The notes: generated from the letters alone by a model not told the origin. A stretch of DNA of 64,000 nucleotides from Sphingomonas sp. LT1P40 (GCF_036663835.1 NZ_JAXOJT010000001.1:186001-250000); one strand, 5' to 3'. Shown: positions 53,446-63,462, numbered from the stretch's first letter. Translations and numbers: made by a program.

Positions 53446-53467
53446 CACCAAATGTCCTAATATTCAA
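53439..53467 (-). promoter_or_regulatory. Sigma70-like promoter reading antisense to the small-peptide locus
   Basis: On the minus strand TTGAAT (53467-53462) and TATAGA (53444-53439) are separated by exactly 17 bases. Five of six and four of six bases match the consensus. A transcript from here would cross the truncated copy, both hairpins and the 30-codon gene in antisense. Confidence 0.5.
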
Positions 53468-53500
53468 GGATCACGGCAGATCATCGTGGCCCTAACAAGC

Positions 53501-54676
53501 TCACAACACCTCGAACAACCCGGCCGCGCCCATGCCGCCGCCGACACACATCGTCACGACGACATATTTCGCACCGCGACGCTTGCCCTCGATCAGCGCG
53601 TGGCCGGTGCAGCGGGCACCGGTCATGCCGTAAGGGTGGCCGATCGAGATCGAGCCGCCATTGACGTTGAGGAGCTCGTTGGGGATGCCGAGCTTGTCGC
53701 GGCAATACAGCACCTGCACGGCGAACGCCTCGTTCAGCTCCCACAGACCGATATCGTCCATCTTGAGGTTGAAGCGCTCCAGCAGGGCAGGGATGGCGAA
53801 CACCGGGCCGATACCCATCTCGTCCGGCTTGGTGCCCGCGACGGCCATGCCGACATAGCGGCCCAGCGGGGTCAGGCCGCGCTTCTCCGCAAGCTTCTCC
53901 TCCATCAGCACGCTCGACGAGCTGCCGTCGGACAGCTGCGATGCGTTACCAGCGGTCACGGTGCCGTCGGGCAGCACGGTGCCCAGCGACTTCAGCCCTT
54001 CCAGCGTGGTCTCGGGCCGGTTGCCCTCGTCCTTGGTCAGCGTCACTTCCTTTTGCGTGACTTCCTTCGTCTCCTTGTTGACGATGTTCATCGTCGCGGT
54101 GACGGGGACGATCTCGTCGTCGAACTTGCCCGCAGCCTGTGCGGCGGCGGTGCGCTGTTGCGACTGGAAGCCATATTCGTCCTGCACGTCGCGGCTGATG
54201 TTATAGCGCTTGGCGACGACCTCGGCGGTCTGGAGCATCGGCATGTACACGTCGCCGTGCATCGCCAGCAGTTCGGGGTCCATCGCGACGCGCATCTGCG
54301 GCGTCTGGACCAGCGAAATGCTCTCCACGCCGCCGCCGATGGTGATGTCCATATTGTCGACGATGATCTGCTTGGCGGCGGTGGCGATCGCCATCAGGCC
54401 CGACGCGCACTGGCGATCGACCGACATGCCGGAGACGCTGGTCGGGAGGCCCGCACGCAACGCCGCCTGACGCGCGATGTTGCCCGCCTGATGCCCCTGT
54501 TGCAGCGCGGCGCCGAAGACGACATCCTGCACTTCACCACCGTCGATCCCGGCGCGCGCGACTGCGGCCTCGATCGAGCGGGCGGCGAGCGTCTGGGCCG
54601 GGAGCGCGTTGAACGCACCGCGATAGGCGCGGCCGATGGGAGTGCGGGCGGTGGAAACGATGACGGCAGAGCGCAT
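53501..54676 (-). CDS. Acetyl-CoA acetyltransferase (thiolase)
   Basis: 391 residues. The acyl-accepting nucleophile is Cys90 in [16 protein letters not shown], followed by [13 protein letters not shown]. The C-terminal part has [20 protein letters not shown] with the active His (about 347) and [15 protein letters not shown] with the second Cys (about 377). Thiolase II enzymes catalyse condensation of two acetyl-CoA or cleavage of 3-ketoacyl-CoA. Given the PHA depolymerase and MaoC-type gene nearby, roles in PHB turnover or fatty acid oxidation are both possible. It ends 25 bases after the MaoC gene on the same strand. Confidence 0.93.
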   Translation of the reverse strand: MRSAVIVSTARTPIGRAYRGAFNALPAQTLAARSIEAAVARAGIDGGEVQDVVFGAALQQGHQAGNIARQAALRAGLPTSVSGMSVDRQCASGLMAIATAAKQIIVDNMDITIGGGVESISLVQTPQMRVAMDPELLAMHGDVYMPMLQTAEVVAKRYNISRDVQDEYGFQSQQRTAAAQAAGKFDDEIVPVTATMNIVNKETKEVTQKEVTLTKDEGNRPETTLEGLKSLGTVLPDGTVTAGNASQLSDGSSSSVLMEEKLAEKRGLTPLGRYVGMAVAGTKPDEMGIGPVFAIPALLERFNLKMDDIGLWELNEAFAVQVLYCRDKLGIPNELLNVNGGSISIGHPYGMTGARCTGHALIEGKRRGAKYVVVTMCVGGGMGAAGLFEVL

Positions 54677-54700
54677 TTGAAGCTGTCCTTTGCGAAAGTG

Positions 54701-55165
<465 letters not shown>

Positions 55166-55434
55166 TGCGGCTCTCCTCGCATTTATCGGCATGTAGGCGC
55201 AACCCCCCGCAAACGGCAAGAGGGGGCCTACTGCAAACGCGAAAAACAGGATTTCCGCAGGGTAATGTGAGCGGTCAAATTCCAAACCCGATATTCGAAA
55301 TATATTTGGAGGCTGGCCTTCGGCGTGACGATCGTCGGTATGTTCCGGAATCGGCCGGGTGACCTGTCAAGGAGGAAGGGGACGCATAGCGTCGGTTTGG
55401 CAGCAACACCCGCAGCATTTGCCGATCGGCGCGA
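55166..55434. other. Intergenic region upstream of the MaoC gene
   Basis: About 270 bases with no convincing gene. It contains a short A+T-rich stretch with ATATTCGAAATAT near 55290-55310 and a GACGC-ATA-GCGTC hairpin at 55380-55395 after AAGGAGGAAGGGG. No clear promoter consensus is seen. Confidence 0.4.
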
Positions 55435-55944
55435 TCAGCCCAGCGGATAGGGTTTCCCCGCCCGCGCGATGAACGTCAGGAACACGCGCAGCCGCTCGGT
55501 CGGGTGGGTGTTCTCCACGCCATGCGCCACTTCCAGCGGGGTGTGGATATGGTCGCCCGCTTTCACCGGCACGATCGCCCCGTCGATCTCCATCTGCCCC
55601 CGACCGCTCATGATGTAATAATATTCGTCGAACGCCCCCTCCTTGTTGCGGTCGTCGAGGAAATGGACATGCACCCCCTCGCTCGCGCCGGGTTCCAAGT
55701 CATAAATCATGAAATGCGCGGGCCATGGCTCGTTGGCAAAGCGGAACCATTTGATCCGGCCCTTGCCCTTGCCCTGATGGATGCCCGCGACTTCGCGCAT
55801 CCCTGTGGTTTCACTATCCCTGGTGAAGGTCGCCGTTGGTTTCGACGCGACCGGCGTTCCCGTCGCCAGCGCCCGCTGACTCAGCATTGCGAAACAGGTC
55901 CCCGCAGCGGCAATTGCGTTTCGGCGGTTGATCTTCTTGCTCAT
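55435..55944 (-). CDS. Cupin-domain protein with a twin-arginine-like signal
   Basis: 169 residues. The N-terminus SKKINRRNAIAAAGTCFAMLSQRALA is a probable Tat-type signal (RRN plus hydrophobic run). The cupin core has GVHVHFLDDRNKEGAFDEYYYIMSGRGQMEIDG with the first motif His-x-His and Glu, and PLEVAHGVENTHPTE with the second His. It should be a secreted cupin, perhaps a dioxygenase or a sugar- or metal-binding protein; the substrate is unknown. It starts at an ATG overlapping the stop of the preceding flavoprotein gene (TGATG), so the two are coupled. Confidence 0.8.
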   Translation of the reverse strand: MSKKINRRNAIAAAGTCFAMLSQRALATGTPVASKPTATFTRDSETTGMREVAGIHQGKGKGRIKWFRFANEPWPAHFMIYDLEPGASEGVHVHFLDDRNKEGAFDEYYYIMSGRGQMEIDGAIVPVKAGDHIHTPLEVAHGVENTHPTERLRVFLTFIARAGKPYPLG

Positions 55945-57215
55945 CACCCATGCACCTTGTGCGCCGTCAGCACGAATGCCGGTTCGGCCTTGCCCGTCCC
56001 CAGCACCAGATCGCTGACATAGCGGCCCAGCGCCGGGCCATGTTTAAACCCATGCCCGCTGCCGCCGCCCACAATCCAGGCGTTGCTCCACCCCGGATGG
56101 CGGTCGATCAGCAAATGGCCATTGTCGCTATTCTCATATTGGCAGACCCGCGATTCCGCCAACGGCCGCTTGGCCAGGTCGGGAAAGCGTCGCGCCAGAT
56201 AGGCCCGCACATCGCGCAGTGCCGCATCGGTGATCCGCCGGTCGAATCCGTCGAGGTCGAAACTCGGACCATGTTTGTCGAGCGCGACCTTGAACCCGCG
56301 GCTCTCGATATCGGGAAAGCCGTAATGCAGGTCCGGGCTGCTCACATCGACCCATGCCGGAAAATTCGCCGCCTCGAACCGCAGGTCGCCGGCCTCGGGC
56401 GCAAAGAAGAACACATCCTGCCGCGTCGGCACGATCCGCCCGCCGACCACGTCCGGAAACAGCTTCGGCAACCACGGCCCGCACGCGAACACGAACCGCC
56501 CGGCCGTCAGCGTTTCGCCGCCGGTCCCGGTGATCGACTCCAGCGCCGCATTGTCGGATCGCGGCGCATCCACCGCGAATTGCCGGTATTCACCGCCCGC
56601 CTTGACGAACTCGCCCACCAGATTCTGCACGGACCGCCGCGCCATCAGCGCGCCCATCGTCGGCTGCATCACCCCCACCGCGATCCCGTCGAACCGGATC
56701 TGCGGCCAGCGCGTCGCCATCGCCGTCACGCCCAGTTTCTCGATCGGAATGCCCAGGCCGCGCTGGATCGCGATGCTCGCATCGATCTTCGCGCTATCCT
56801 CAGGGTAAATGTACAGCGCCCCGGTCTCGTGAAAGATCGGGCTCTCATGCCGCTTCGACAGCTGGTGCCATTCCGCCAGCGAGTCCCACGCCCAGCCGGT
56901 ATAGAGCGCATTGCCCGCATATTCGGTGCGGATCAGCCGCGTCTCTCCGCCCGAAGACGACCGCGAATGCGCCGGTCCCCACGCATCGAGCAGCAGCACC
57001 TTCTGCCCCTTGCGCTGCAAATTCCACGCGGTCCATGCGCCGAACACGCCTGCGCCGACCACGATGAAGTCCCACGCCCCGGTCGACTTGCGTGCCCGTC
57101 GCGCCGCCGCCGGTGCCGCCGAAACCGTCAACGCGCCCGCCGTCGCCATCCCGCCCAGCAAATGCCGCCTTGAAACAGGTAGCGTGAAATTCTGCTCACG
57201 ACCCGCATCTGTCAT
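55944..57215 (-). CDS. Secreted FAD-dependent oxidoreductase, sarcosine-oxidase-like
   Basis: 423 residues with a Tat-type signal (SRRHLLGGMATAGALTVSAAP). The FAD site is WDFIVVGAGVFGAWTAWNL. SSSGGETRLIRTEYAG is the pattern seen in monomeric sarcosine oxidase and related enzymes, and ESRVCQYENSDNGHLLIDRHP gives Cys358 in the position that binds FAD covalently in that family. The end GGGSGHGFKHGPALG is also typical. It probably oxidises an N-methyl or cyclic amino acid in the periplasm and passes electrons to oxygen or quinone. Paired with the cupin gene. Confidence 0.85.
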   Translation of the reverse strand: MTDAGREQNFTLPVSRRHLLGGMATAGALTVSAAPAAARRARKSTGAWDFIVVGAGVFGAWTAWNLQRKGQKVLLLDAWGPAHSRSSSGGETRLIRTEYAGNALYTGWAWDSLAEWHQLSKRHESPIFHETGALYIYPEDSAKIDASIAIQRGLGIPIEKLGVTAMATRWPQIRFDGIAVGVMQPTMGALMARRSVQNLVGEFVKAGGEYRQFAVDAPRSDNAALESITGTGGETLTAGRFVFACGPWLPKLFPDVVGGRIVPTRQDVFFFAPEAGDLRFEAANFPAWVDVSSPDLHYGFPDIESRGFKVALDKHGPSFDLDGFDRRITDAALRDVRAYLARRFPDLAKRPLAESRVCQYENSDNGHLLIDRHPGWSNAWIVGGGSGHGFKHGPALGRYVSDLVLGTGKAEPAFVLTAHKVHG

Positions 57216-57525
57216 TCGCCACTCCCTCGGTACGCCCGATCAAGCCGGTCACGGCTGCCGCACCGCGCCCATTTACCCATCAACAATAGAAGCGCTTCCC
57301 GGCGCTCGTCGCTACGGCGCTGACGGGTAAAATAGTGGATGGCTCGGGTAAGCACCCCGAACGCCAAAGCATGGGTGTCTCCTCTTCCCCAACTCCCGGC
57401 CCCCTGCTATCGGCCTCCACGAATCTAAAGCATTCGCAGCACCGGCGCGTCCCCGTGCGGCTTCACGCCGCTCTCCCCAACGCAGCTCCGGCGCGACACA
57501 GATTGGGATAAGGGAACCCGCACGC
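57216..57525. other. Divergent promoter region upstream of acnA
   Basis: About 310 bases between the divergent flavoprotein and acnA starts. A 12-base GCGCTTCCCGGCGC patch lies near 57293 and short palindromes are present, but I see no clear consensus promoter or operator and no open reading frame. Confidence 0.4.
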
Positions 57526-60195
57526 ATGACAGCCATCGGTCAGGACAGCCTCGGAACACGCGACACCCTCAATGTCGGCGGCAAGGAATACAGCTTCTAC
57601 AGCCTGACCAAAGCTGCGGCGAAGCTTGGCGACATCAGCCGCCTGCCGTTCAGCATGAAGGTGCTGCTGGAGAATATGCTCCGTTTCGAGGATGGCTCGA
57701 CCGTCACCACAGCCGACGCGCAAGCGCTGGTCGACTGGCAGCAGGACGCGCGTTCCGACCGCGAGATCCAGTATCGTCCGGCGCGCGTTCTGATGCAGGA
57801 TTTCACCGGCGTGCCCTGCGTCGTCGATCTGGCGGCGATGCGCGACGCGATCACCAAGTTGGGCGGCAATCCGGCCAAGATCAATCCGCAGGTTCCCGTC
57901 CATCTGGTCATCGACCACTCGGTCATGGTCGACGAATTCGGCACGCCAAAGGCGTTCACCGACAATGTCGATCTGGAGTATCAGCGCAATATCGAGCGTT
58001 ACGAATTCCTGAAATGGGGATCGAAGGCGCTCGACAATTTCAAGGTCGTGCCGCCCGGCACGGGCATCTGCCATCAGGTAAATCTGGAATATATCGGCGA
58101 CGCCGTATGGACATCGCAGGCGACGGACGGCGCGACGATCGCCTATCCTGACACATTGGTCGGCACCGACAGCCACACTACGATGATAAACGGCCTGGGC
58201 GTGCTCGGCTGGGGCGTCGGCGGGATCGAGGCTGAGGCGGCGATGCTGGGTCAGCCGGTGTCGATGCTGATCCCCGAAGTCGTCGGGTTCAAACTGACCG
58301 GCAAGATGCAGGAGGGCATCACCGCCACCGATCTGGTGCTGACGGTCACTCAGATGCTGCGGGCCAAGGGCGTGGTCGGTCGCTTCGTTGAGTTTTACGG
58401 CCCCGGTCTCGCCGCGATGACGCTGGCGGATCGCGCGACCATCGCCAACATGGCGCCGGAATATGGTGCGACCTGCGGCTTCTTCCCGATCGACGACCGG
58501 ACGCTCGAATATATGCGTCTCACCGGCCGCGACGAAGCGACCGTCGAACTGGTCGAAGCCTATTGCCGTGCGCAGGGCATGTGGCGGTTGGACGATGCCG
58601 CCGACCCGATCTTCACCGACACGCTCGAACTCGACATGGCGACCGTTACCGCGTCGCTCGCCGGGCCGAAGCGCCCGCAGGATCGCGTCTCGCTGAGCAA
58701 GGTCGACGAGGTGTTCAACGGCGACTTGTTCAAGGTCTATAACCGTGAGAACAGCCATCGCGTGGCCGTAGAGGGCGCGGGACACGATATCGGCGATGGC
58801 GACGTCGTCATCGCCGCGATCACCAGCTGTACCAACACCTCCAACCCGTCGGTCCTGATCGCGGCGGGTCTTGTCGCCCGCAAAGCCCGCGCCAAGGGTC
58901 TGACGCGCAAACCATGGGTCAAAACTTCGCTTGCCCCCGGATCACAGGTCGTCACCGACTATTTGAACAAGGCCGGCCTGTCCGAAGACCTTGATGCGAT
59001 CGGCTTCAACCTGGTCGGCTATGGCTGCACCACCTGCATCGGCAACTCCGGTCCCTTGGCTCAACCGATCAGCGATGCGATCAACGGCAACGACATCGTC
59101 GCCGCCAGCGTCCTGTCGGGCAACCGCAATTTCGAGGGCCGCGTGTCGGCCGACGTCCGCGCCAACTTCCTCGCCTCGCCGCCTCTGGTGGTCGCCTATG
59201 CGATCAAGGGCACGGTGACCGAAGACATGATCGAATGTCCGATCGGGGAAGGCACCGATGGCCCGGTTTACCTGAAGGACATCTGGCCGACCAACGACGA
59301 GATTGCTTCGGTCATGGCCGCGAACATCGACTCCGGCATGTTCAAGGCGCGCTACGGCAATGTCTATCTGGGCGACACGCATTGGCAGAAGATCGCGATC
59401 GAGGGGTCGGACACCTATAGCTGGCCTGCCGCCTCCACCTACATCGCCAACCCGCCCTATTTCGAGGGCATGACGATGGACCCGGTGCCGGTCGCCGACA
59501 TCATCGAGGCGAAGCCGCTGGCGATCCTGGGTGATTCGATCACCACCGACCACATCTCGCCCGCAGGCTCGATCAAGGCCGACAGCCCCGCCGGCAAGTG
59601 GCTGATGGAGCGTCAGGTCAGCAAGTCCGACTTCAACAGCTATGGCGCACGTCGCGGCAACGACAATGTCATGGTGCGCGGCACCTTCGCCAATATCCGC
59701 ATCAAGAACGAAATGGTCCCCGGAATCGAGGGCGGCATGACATCCTATCAGGGTGAGACCATGCCGATCTACGACGCCGCGATGCGTCACAAGGCCGACG
59801 GCACCCCGCTCGTGATCGTCGCGGGCAAGGAATATGGTACCGGCTCGTCGCGCGACTGGGCGGCAAAGGGCACCAATCTGCTCGGCGTGCGCGCGGTCAT
59901 CACCGAAAGCTTCGAACGGATTCACCGCTCGAACCTCGTCGGCATGGGCGTCATCCCGCTCCAGTTCGCCGACGGTGTGACCCGCCAGACGCTGAAGCTG
60001 GACGGCAGCGAGACCTTCACCATCACCGGCGTCGCGCAGATCCGCCCGCGTCAGGATGTCGAGGTCAAGCTGACCCGTGCCGATGGTTCGGTCGAAACGT
60101 TCCTGACCCGCTGCCGGATCGATACGGTCAACGAGCTGGAATATTTCCTCAATGGTGGCATCCTTCAGTATGTGCTGCGGAATCTGGCAAAATGA
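57526..60195 (+). CDS. acnA: Aconitate hydratase A
   Basis: 889 residues. The [4Fe-4S] ligands are Cys435 in [13 protein letters not shown] and Cys501 and Cys504 in [13 protein letters not shown], the same numbers as in E. coli AcnA. Other landmarks are [54 protein letters not shown] and [16 protein letters not shown]. It isomerises citrate to isocitrate in the TCA cycle. No obvious iron-responsive element is recognised upstream. Its stop overlaps the next gene (ATGA), and two small secreted-protein genes follow in the same unit. Confidence 0.97.
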   Translation: MTAIGQDSLGTRDTLNVGGKEYSFYSLTKAAAKLGDISRLPFSMKVLLENMLRFEDGSTVTTADAQALVDWQQDARSDREIQYRPARVLMQDFTGVPCVVDLAAMRDAITKLGGNPAKINPQVPVHLVIDHSVMVDEFGTPKAFTDNVDLEYQRNIERYEFLKWGSKALDNFKVVPPGTGICHQVNLEYIGDAVWTSQATDGATIAYPDTLVGTDSHTTMINGLGVLGWGVGGIEAEAAMLGQPVSMLIPEVVGFKLTGKMQEGITATDLVLTVTQMLRAKGVVGRFVEFYGPGLAAMTLADRATIANMAPEYGATCGFFPIDDRTLEYMRLTGRDEATVELVEAYCRAQGMWRLDDAADPIFTDTLELDMATVTASLAGPKRPQDRVSLSKVDEVFNGDLFKVYNRENSHRVAVEGAGHDIGDGDVVIAAITSCTNTSNPSVLIAAGLVARKARAKGLTRKPWVKTSLAPGSQVVTDYLNKAGLSEDLDAIGFNLVGYGCTTCIGNSGPLAQPISDAINGNDIVAASVLSGNRNFEGRVSADVRANFLASPPLVVAYAIKGTVTEDMIECPIGEGTDGPVYLKDIWPTNDEIASVMAANIDSGMFKARYGNVYLGDTHWQKIAIEGSDTYSWPAASTYIANPPYFEGMTMDPVPVADIIEAKPLAILGDSITTDHISPAGSIKADSPAGKWLMERQVSKSDFNSYGARRGNDNVMVRGTFANIRIKNEMVPGIEGGMTSYQGETMPIYDAAMRHKADGTPLVIVAGKEYGTGSSRDWAAKGTNLLGVRAVITESFERIHRSNLVGMGVIPLQFADGVTRQTLKLDGSETFTITGVAQIRPRQDVEVKLTRADGSVETFLTRCRIDTVNELEYFLNGGILQYVLRNLAK

Positions 60196-60572
60196 TCTGC
60201 GCCATGGCGCTCCCGATCCTCGCGGCGGGGCTGTGCCTCGACCGTGAGCCGGGTGCGCCTTGGGTGTGGTTTCAGAAGCCCGGACAGAATCCGGTGTTCA
60301 TCGACCCGACCAGTCTGCGCGACGAGAACGGCGAGAAGGTCATCCGCTTGCTCGACACGGCGGAGACGTCCGGCACAAGTGACGTATGGATCGACATATC
60401 CTTTGCTTGCGCGAAGCAGCGCGCATGGATGATCCGCCTCACCGTGGTGAAAAACGGAAAGGCCGGGAAGGTCACCGAGATCGCCGAGCAGGACCGCATG
60501 CCGATGAAGCTCGACGATCCGCTGGCCAAGCGCCTGTTGAACTTTGTCTGCGACGGAAAGCCGCTGACATGA
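60192..60572 (+). CDS. Small secreted protein, surface-adhesin-E-like (A)
   Basis: 126 residues, start overlapping acnA. A short hydrophobic leader ([15 protein letters not shown]) is followed by [35 protein letters not shown] and then [27 protein letters not shown]. The last part is FVCDGKPLT. The pattern W...FIDPTSL...V.R..D and two Cys is like that of the next gene (60569-60925) and resembles the surface-adhesin E / DUF family of small periplasmic proteins. Function unknown. Probably cotranscribed with acnA. Confidence 0.55.
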   Translation: MICAMALPILAAGLCLDREPGAPWVWFQKPGQNPVFIDPTSLRDENGEKVIRLLDTAETSGTSDVWIDISFACAKQRAWMIRLTVVKNGKAGKVTEIAEQDRMPMKLDDPLAKRLLNFVCDGKPLT

Positions 60573-60925
60573 TCCGTCTAACCGTCATCGCCGTTGTCCT
60601 GCTTACCGCTGCACCCGCGATCGCCGAACGCTGGCGTCAGGTACCGGGCGGGGCCAACGCCTCGCTCTCGATCGACCTCGACAGCGTCAAGCGTGACGGG
60701 CCGTGGCGGGTGTTCCGCACCCGCACGACGTCGCTGGGCATGCCCGGCGCGGTGATCGGCGTGGTGGCGATGCACTGTCAGGCCGGGATTACCGAACTCC
60801 GCGCGCAACGCGCCTTCGCCAAAGGGAAGATGCAACGCGAACGGGTGTTCCCGCTCGGCAAACGCCCGCGTCAGAAGCTGCCCAACCCGGCGAAAGACCC
60901 GGCGTTCAGGATGGTCTGCGGATAA
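60569..60925 (+). CDS. Small secreted protein, surface-adhesin-E-like (B)
   Basis: 118 residues from an ATG overlapping the previous stop (ATGA). A signal peptide (about 1-19, ending AIA) is followed by ERWRQVPGGANASLSIDLDSVKRDGPWRVFRTRTTS and VAMHCQAGITELRAQRAF, ending FRMVCG. It has the same order of W, ID-x-x-S-V, a variable loop and two Cys as the preceding gene, so they are probably duplicates that have diverged. No terminator is visible between it and the convergent gene at 60946. Confidence 0.55.
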   Translation: MIRLTVIAVVLLTAAPAIAERWRQVPGGANASLSIDLDSVKRDGPWRVFRTRTTSLGMPGAVIGVVAMHCQAGITELRAQRAFAKGKMQRERVFPLGKRPRQKLPNPAKDPAFRMVCG

Positions 60926-60945
60926 CCAGAGTTGGTTTCGTGCTC

Positions 60946-61782
60946 TCAATGAAGTTGCGCGAGAAAGCTTGTCGGCGTCAGTTCGACATGTCGGGCGAGC
61001 GGTGGACGGATCGAAAACGCCTGAGGCTCACGGGCGAAATTCCATAGCCTGACAAGGTGCCAGGTTTCACGGTTTGCTTCGGCAACCGCGACCTCGTTGC
61101 GAGTCAGGTGGAACGGCGTGCGCTCCCAGCCATTGGTTGTCTTTACCTCGATCTGACGCGGCGTCCCGTCAGGCTCGAAGCTCGCAATGTCGTATCCCGC
61201 ACCATCGCCATCCTCTTGCGAAGTCCATCGAACGCGCCGCGCCAGTTCGGTCATTCCTGCTGCTTTCAACACTGCGCACTCGTGTGCAAAAATGCGCTCC
61301 TCACCGGCCCGACCAAGTTCCCGATTCCGCGCGTCGCGTTCAGCGACATCGAATTTCTGTGCAATCGCGGTAATCTTGGCGATGTCCAGCAAGGGCGGCT
61401 GGTTGCTGAAAGTTGGCGGCGGGCCGACCCACAATGTCCCAGCCTCGTCGCGGACTCGGTTGTCACCTGTCACATGCCGATATGGGCCGAGCGGCACCTC
61501 AAAGTGGTTTAGCTTTTGCCAAACCGCATCGACCAGCGCCGCCTGAAAATTGGATGCGGGCTTGTACCCGGTGATCCATGGTTGACCCAGTCCCATCAAG
61601 ACGGCGCTGATATTCTGATGCTTGAACTCGATCGAACCGTTCGATCGCATAACCCGCTGCATCAGTACTTGGCGGTGTGCGGTCTTGTTATACGGATTAC
61701 CACGCAAATCGTTGGCGAGCATCACGAAATAATCCGCGACGGTCTCCTCAATCTCCTGAGCGCTCCAGTCTTCACCCGCCAT
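60946..61782 (-). CDS. DUF3883-type putative nuclease-like protein
   Basis: 278 residues. Near the C-terminus GDGAGYDIASFEPDGTPRQIEVKTTNGWERTPF holds the DUF3883 pattern with the D...E-x-K arrangement (Asp in GYDI, Glu-Val-Lys in IEVKTT) of the PD-(D/E)XK nuclease fold. The N-terminal part has SAQEIEETVADYFVMLANDLRGNPYNK and a helical domain. DUF3883 domains are often found in restriction or anti-phage proteins. The gene stands alone, has visibly less G+C than its neighbours, and may have been acquired. Confidence 0.7.
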   Translation of the reverse strand: MAGEDWSAQEIEETVADYFVMLANDLRGNPYNKTAHRQVLMQRVMRSNGSIEFKHQNISAVLMGLGQPWITGYKPASNFQAALVDAVWQKLNHFEVPLGPYRHVTGDNRVRDEAGTLWVGPPPTFSNQPPLLDIAKITAIAQKFDVAERDARNRELGRAGEERIFAHECAVLKAAGMTELARRVRWTSQEDGDGAGYDIASFEPDGTPRQIEVKTTNGWERTPFHLTRNEVAVAEANRETWHLVRLWNFAREPQAFSIRPPLARHVELTPTSFLAQLH

Positions 61783-61825
61783 AGCGCCAGATTAGGTTCA
61801 GATGCCGGAAAGCAAAGACCCATAA

Positions 61826-62758
61826 CTACCGCCGCGCCATCACCGCGATCCGGTCGGCCAGTTCGTTGCCCCGCACTGTCACCGCATCGCGCGACCAGTT
61901 GCCGACGAAGGTCGTGCTTTCCTTGAACCCCGGCGACAGCCACGCCTTGTTGCCTTCGATCACCAGCCCGGCGGAGCTGTGTTTGACCCCCTCTGCCGCC
62001 ACCGCGATCATCGTCCCGTAATTGTCCTTGTTCGGTCCCTGCTCGAACGAATTGCCCGCGATGCGACCGCTCGCCCCGTTCGACAGGTCGATCGCATAAT
62101 TGGTGTTGCGCCCCTGACTGTCGTCGAAGCTGGAATCCAGGATTTCAACGCGTGGCGCGCGTACCTTCACATAATGGCCGCCCGTGCCGCGCTCGAACCG
62201 CGACTGCACGATCCGCACCGATCCATAGGCACCGATATACATCGCGTGCGCGCCGCTGCCGGTCGGGTCCTTGCCAAGGCCGGCAAAGGTCGATCGCTCG
62301 ACCATAATCGACCCGCGTGGGTCGCTGGCGGACAGGATACCGCACTGACCGTCGATGAACATCGCGTTGGACACGTGCAGATCGCCCATCTCCAGCCGGA
62401 TGCCCGCGCCATTGCCATCCTCCACCAAAGTCCGCATGAACACGATGCCATCGACGCGCGCGCTGCGTCCGCGCAGCACCAATGTCGCTTTGCCCTCGCA
62501 AATCGCCCGATCGAACACCGCCCTGCCGGGAACCTGTGAGACGAAAGCGATCTCGCCCGCCTCCTGCACCGCGCATTCGCCGTATTTGCCAGGCGCGATG
62601 CGGATCGTCCCGCGTCCTTCGCCAATCGCTGATACCGCCTCCTGAAGCGAAGCGAACGACCGGCCGGTTTCTGTTACGGTAAAGGGAGCGCTCTGCCCTT
62701 GGGGCAAAGCGGGCGCGGTGGTGAGCAGCAGGGCGGCGAACATCAGGGGAAGGCGCAT
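61826..62758 (-). CDS. Secreted right-handed beta-helix protein
   Basis: 310 residues with a signal peptide (about 1-19). From about residue 35 the sequence reads like repeated short beta-strands with periodic Gly/Asn/Val (GTIRIAPGKYGEC, ATLVLRGRSARVDGIVFM, SVRIVQSRFERG, GRIAGNSFEQG and so on), typical of parallel beta-helices such as pectate-lyase-like or carbohydrate-active proteins. No catalytic site is recognised. It should be periplasmic or extracellular. The neighbour on the same strand is the DUF3883 gene, but the two look unrelated. Confidence 0.65.
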   Translation of the reverse strand: MRLPLMFAALLLTTAPALPQGQSAPFTVTETGRSFASLQEAVSAIGEGRGTIRIAPGKYGECAVQEAGEIAFVSQVPGRAVFDRAICEGKATLVLRGRSARVDGIVFMRTLVEDGNGAGIRLEMGDLHVSNAMFIDGQCGILSASDPRGSIMVERSTFAGLGKDPTGSGAHAMYIGAYGSVRIVQSRFERGTGGHYVKVRAPRVEILDSSFDDSQGRNTNYAIDLSNGASGRIAGNSFEQGPNKDNYGTMIAVAAEGVKHSSAGLVIEGNKAWLSPGFKESTTFVGNWSRDAVTVRGNELADRIAVMARR

Positions 62759-62815
62759 AAGGAACTCCGGCGATTTGCGGAGGCTTATGCGCGTCCAGAT
62801 GTCACCGCCGGGTTA

Positions 62816-63370
62816 CTAATCCGCCGTTTCCAGCTCCTTCGTCAGTGCCGCCTTGATCGCTTCAATGAACGCGGGAATATCGTCCGGATTGCGGCTGGTA
62901 ATCAGATTCTCGTCCACGACGACTTCCTCGTCCACGACAGTCGCGCCGGCATTCTCCAGATCGGTGCGCAGCGATGGCCAGCTCGTCACGCGCTTTCCAT
63001 CGACGATATCGGCCTCGACCAGCAGCCATGGCGCATGACAGATCGCGGCTATCGTCTTGTCGGCATCGAAGAAATCCTCGACGATCTCCACTGTTCGTTC
63101 GTCCATGCGCAGCTTGTCCGGGTTGCCGACACCGCCGGGCAACACCAGCGCGTCGAAATCGTCGGTGTCGACGTCACTGACCAGCATGTCCGGCGTGATC
63201 GTCGCGCCCTTTTCGCCGCCGCTCTCGCCCTGGATCGGGTCCAACTTGAGCGATGCCAGCGTCACCGAGGCGCCCGCATCGAGCAGCGCCTGACGCGGCT
63301 TCATCAGCTCGGATTCCTCGAAACCGTCGGTGGCGATCATCAGCACACGCGCCGTGGAAAGGTCGGCCAT
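62816..63370 (-). CDS. DJ-1/PfpI family protein (type 1 glutamine amidotransferase-like)
   Basis: 184 residues. STARVLMIATDGFEESELMKPRQALLDAGA at the start carries the Glu of the DJ-1/PfpI fold, FDALVLPGGVGNPD the turn, and TIAAICHAPWLLVEADIVDGKRVTSWPSLRTDL the nucleophile elbow with Cys in AICHAP. Members act as glyoxalase III-type or deglycase-like stress enzymes or chaperones. I placed the start at 63370 because AGGAGA sits at the right distance; 63376 is another in-frame ATG. A possible EcfG-type promoter precedes it. Confidence 0.9.
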   Translation of the reverse strand: MADLSTARVLMIATDGFEESELMKPRQALLDAGASVTLASLKLDPIQGESGGEKGATITPDMLVSDVDTDDFDALVLPGGVGNPDKLRMDERTVEIVEDFFDADKTIAAICHAPWLLVEADIVDGKRVTSWPSLRTDLENAGATVVDEEVVVDENLITSRNPDDIPAFIEAIKAALTKELETAD

Positions 63371-63403
63371 TGTCATTCTCCTGATTGGGGACTTGCCTCT
63401 CCT

Positions 63404-63428
63404 AACCGCCGCCTCACGCGACAGTTCC
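63404..63428 (-). promoter_or_regulatory. Possible EcfG-type general stress promoter
   Basis: On the minus strand GGAAC (63428-63424), 16 bases, GGTT (63407-63404). The GGAAC half is part of the palindrome GTTCCGGAAC shared with the divergent topoisomerase gene. It ends 34 bases before the ATG at 63370. DJ-1/PfpI proteins are plausible stress genes. Confidence 0.45.
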
Positions 63429-63462
63429 GGAACGATGCGGCGGGATGCGCATTCATCCCGGC

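Noticed and set aside
63429..63462. EcfG-type promoter for the topoisomerase gene
   Set aside because: GGAAC is present but no GTT-type -10 is found 16-17 bases further on.
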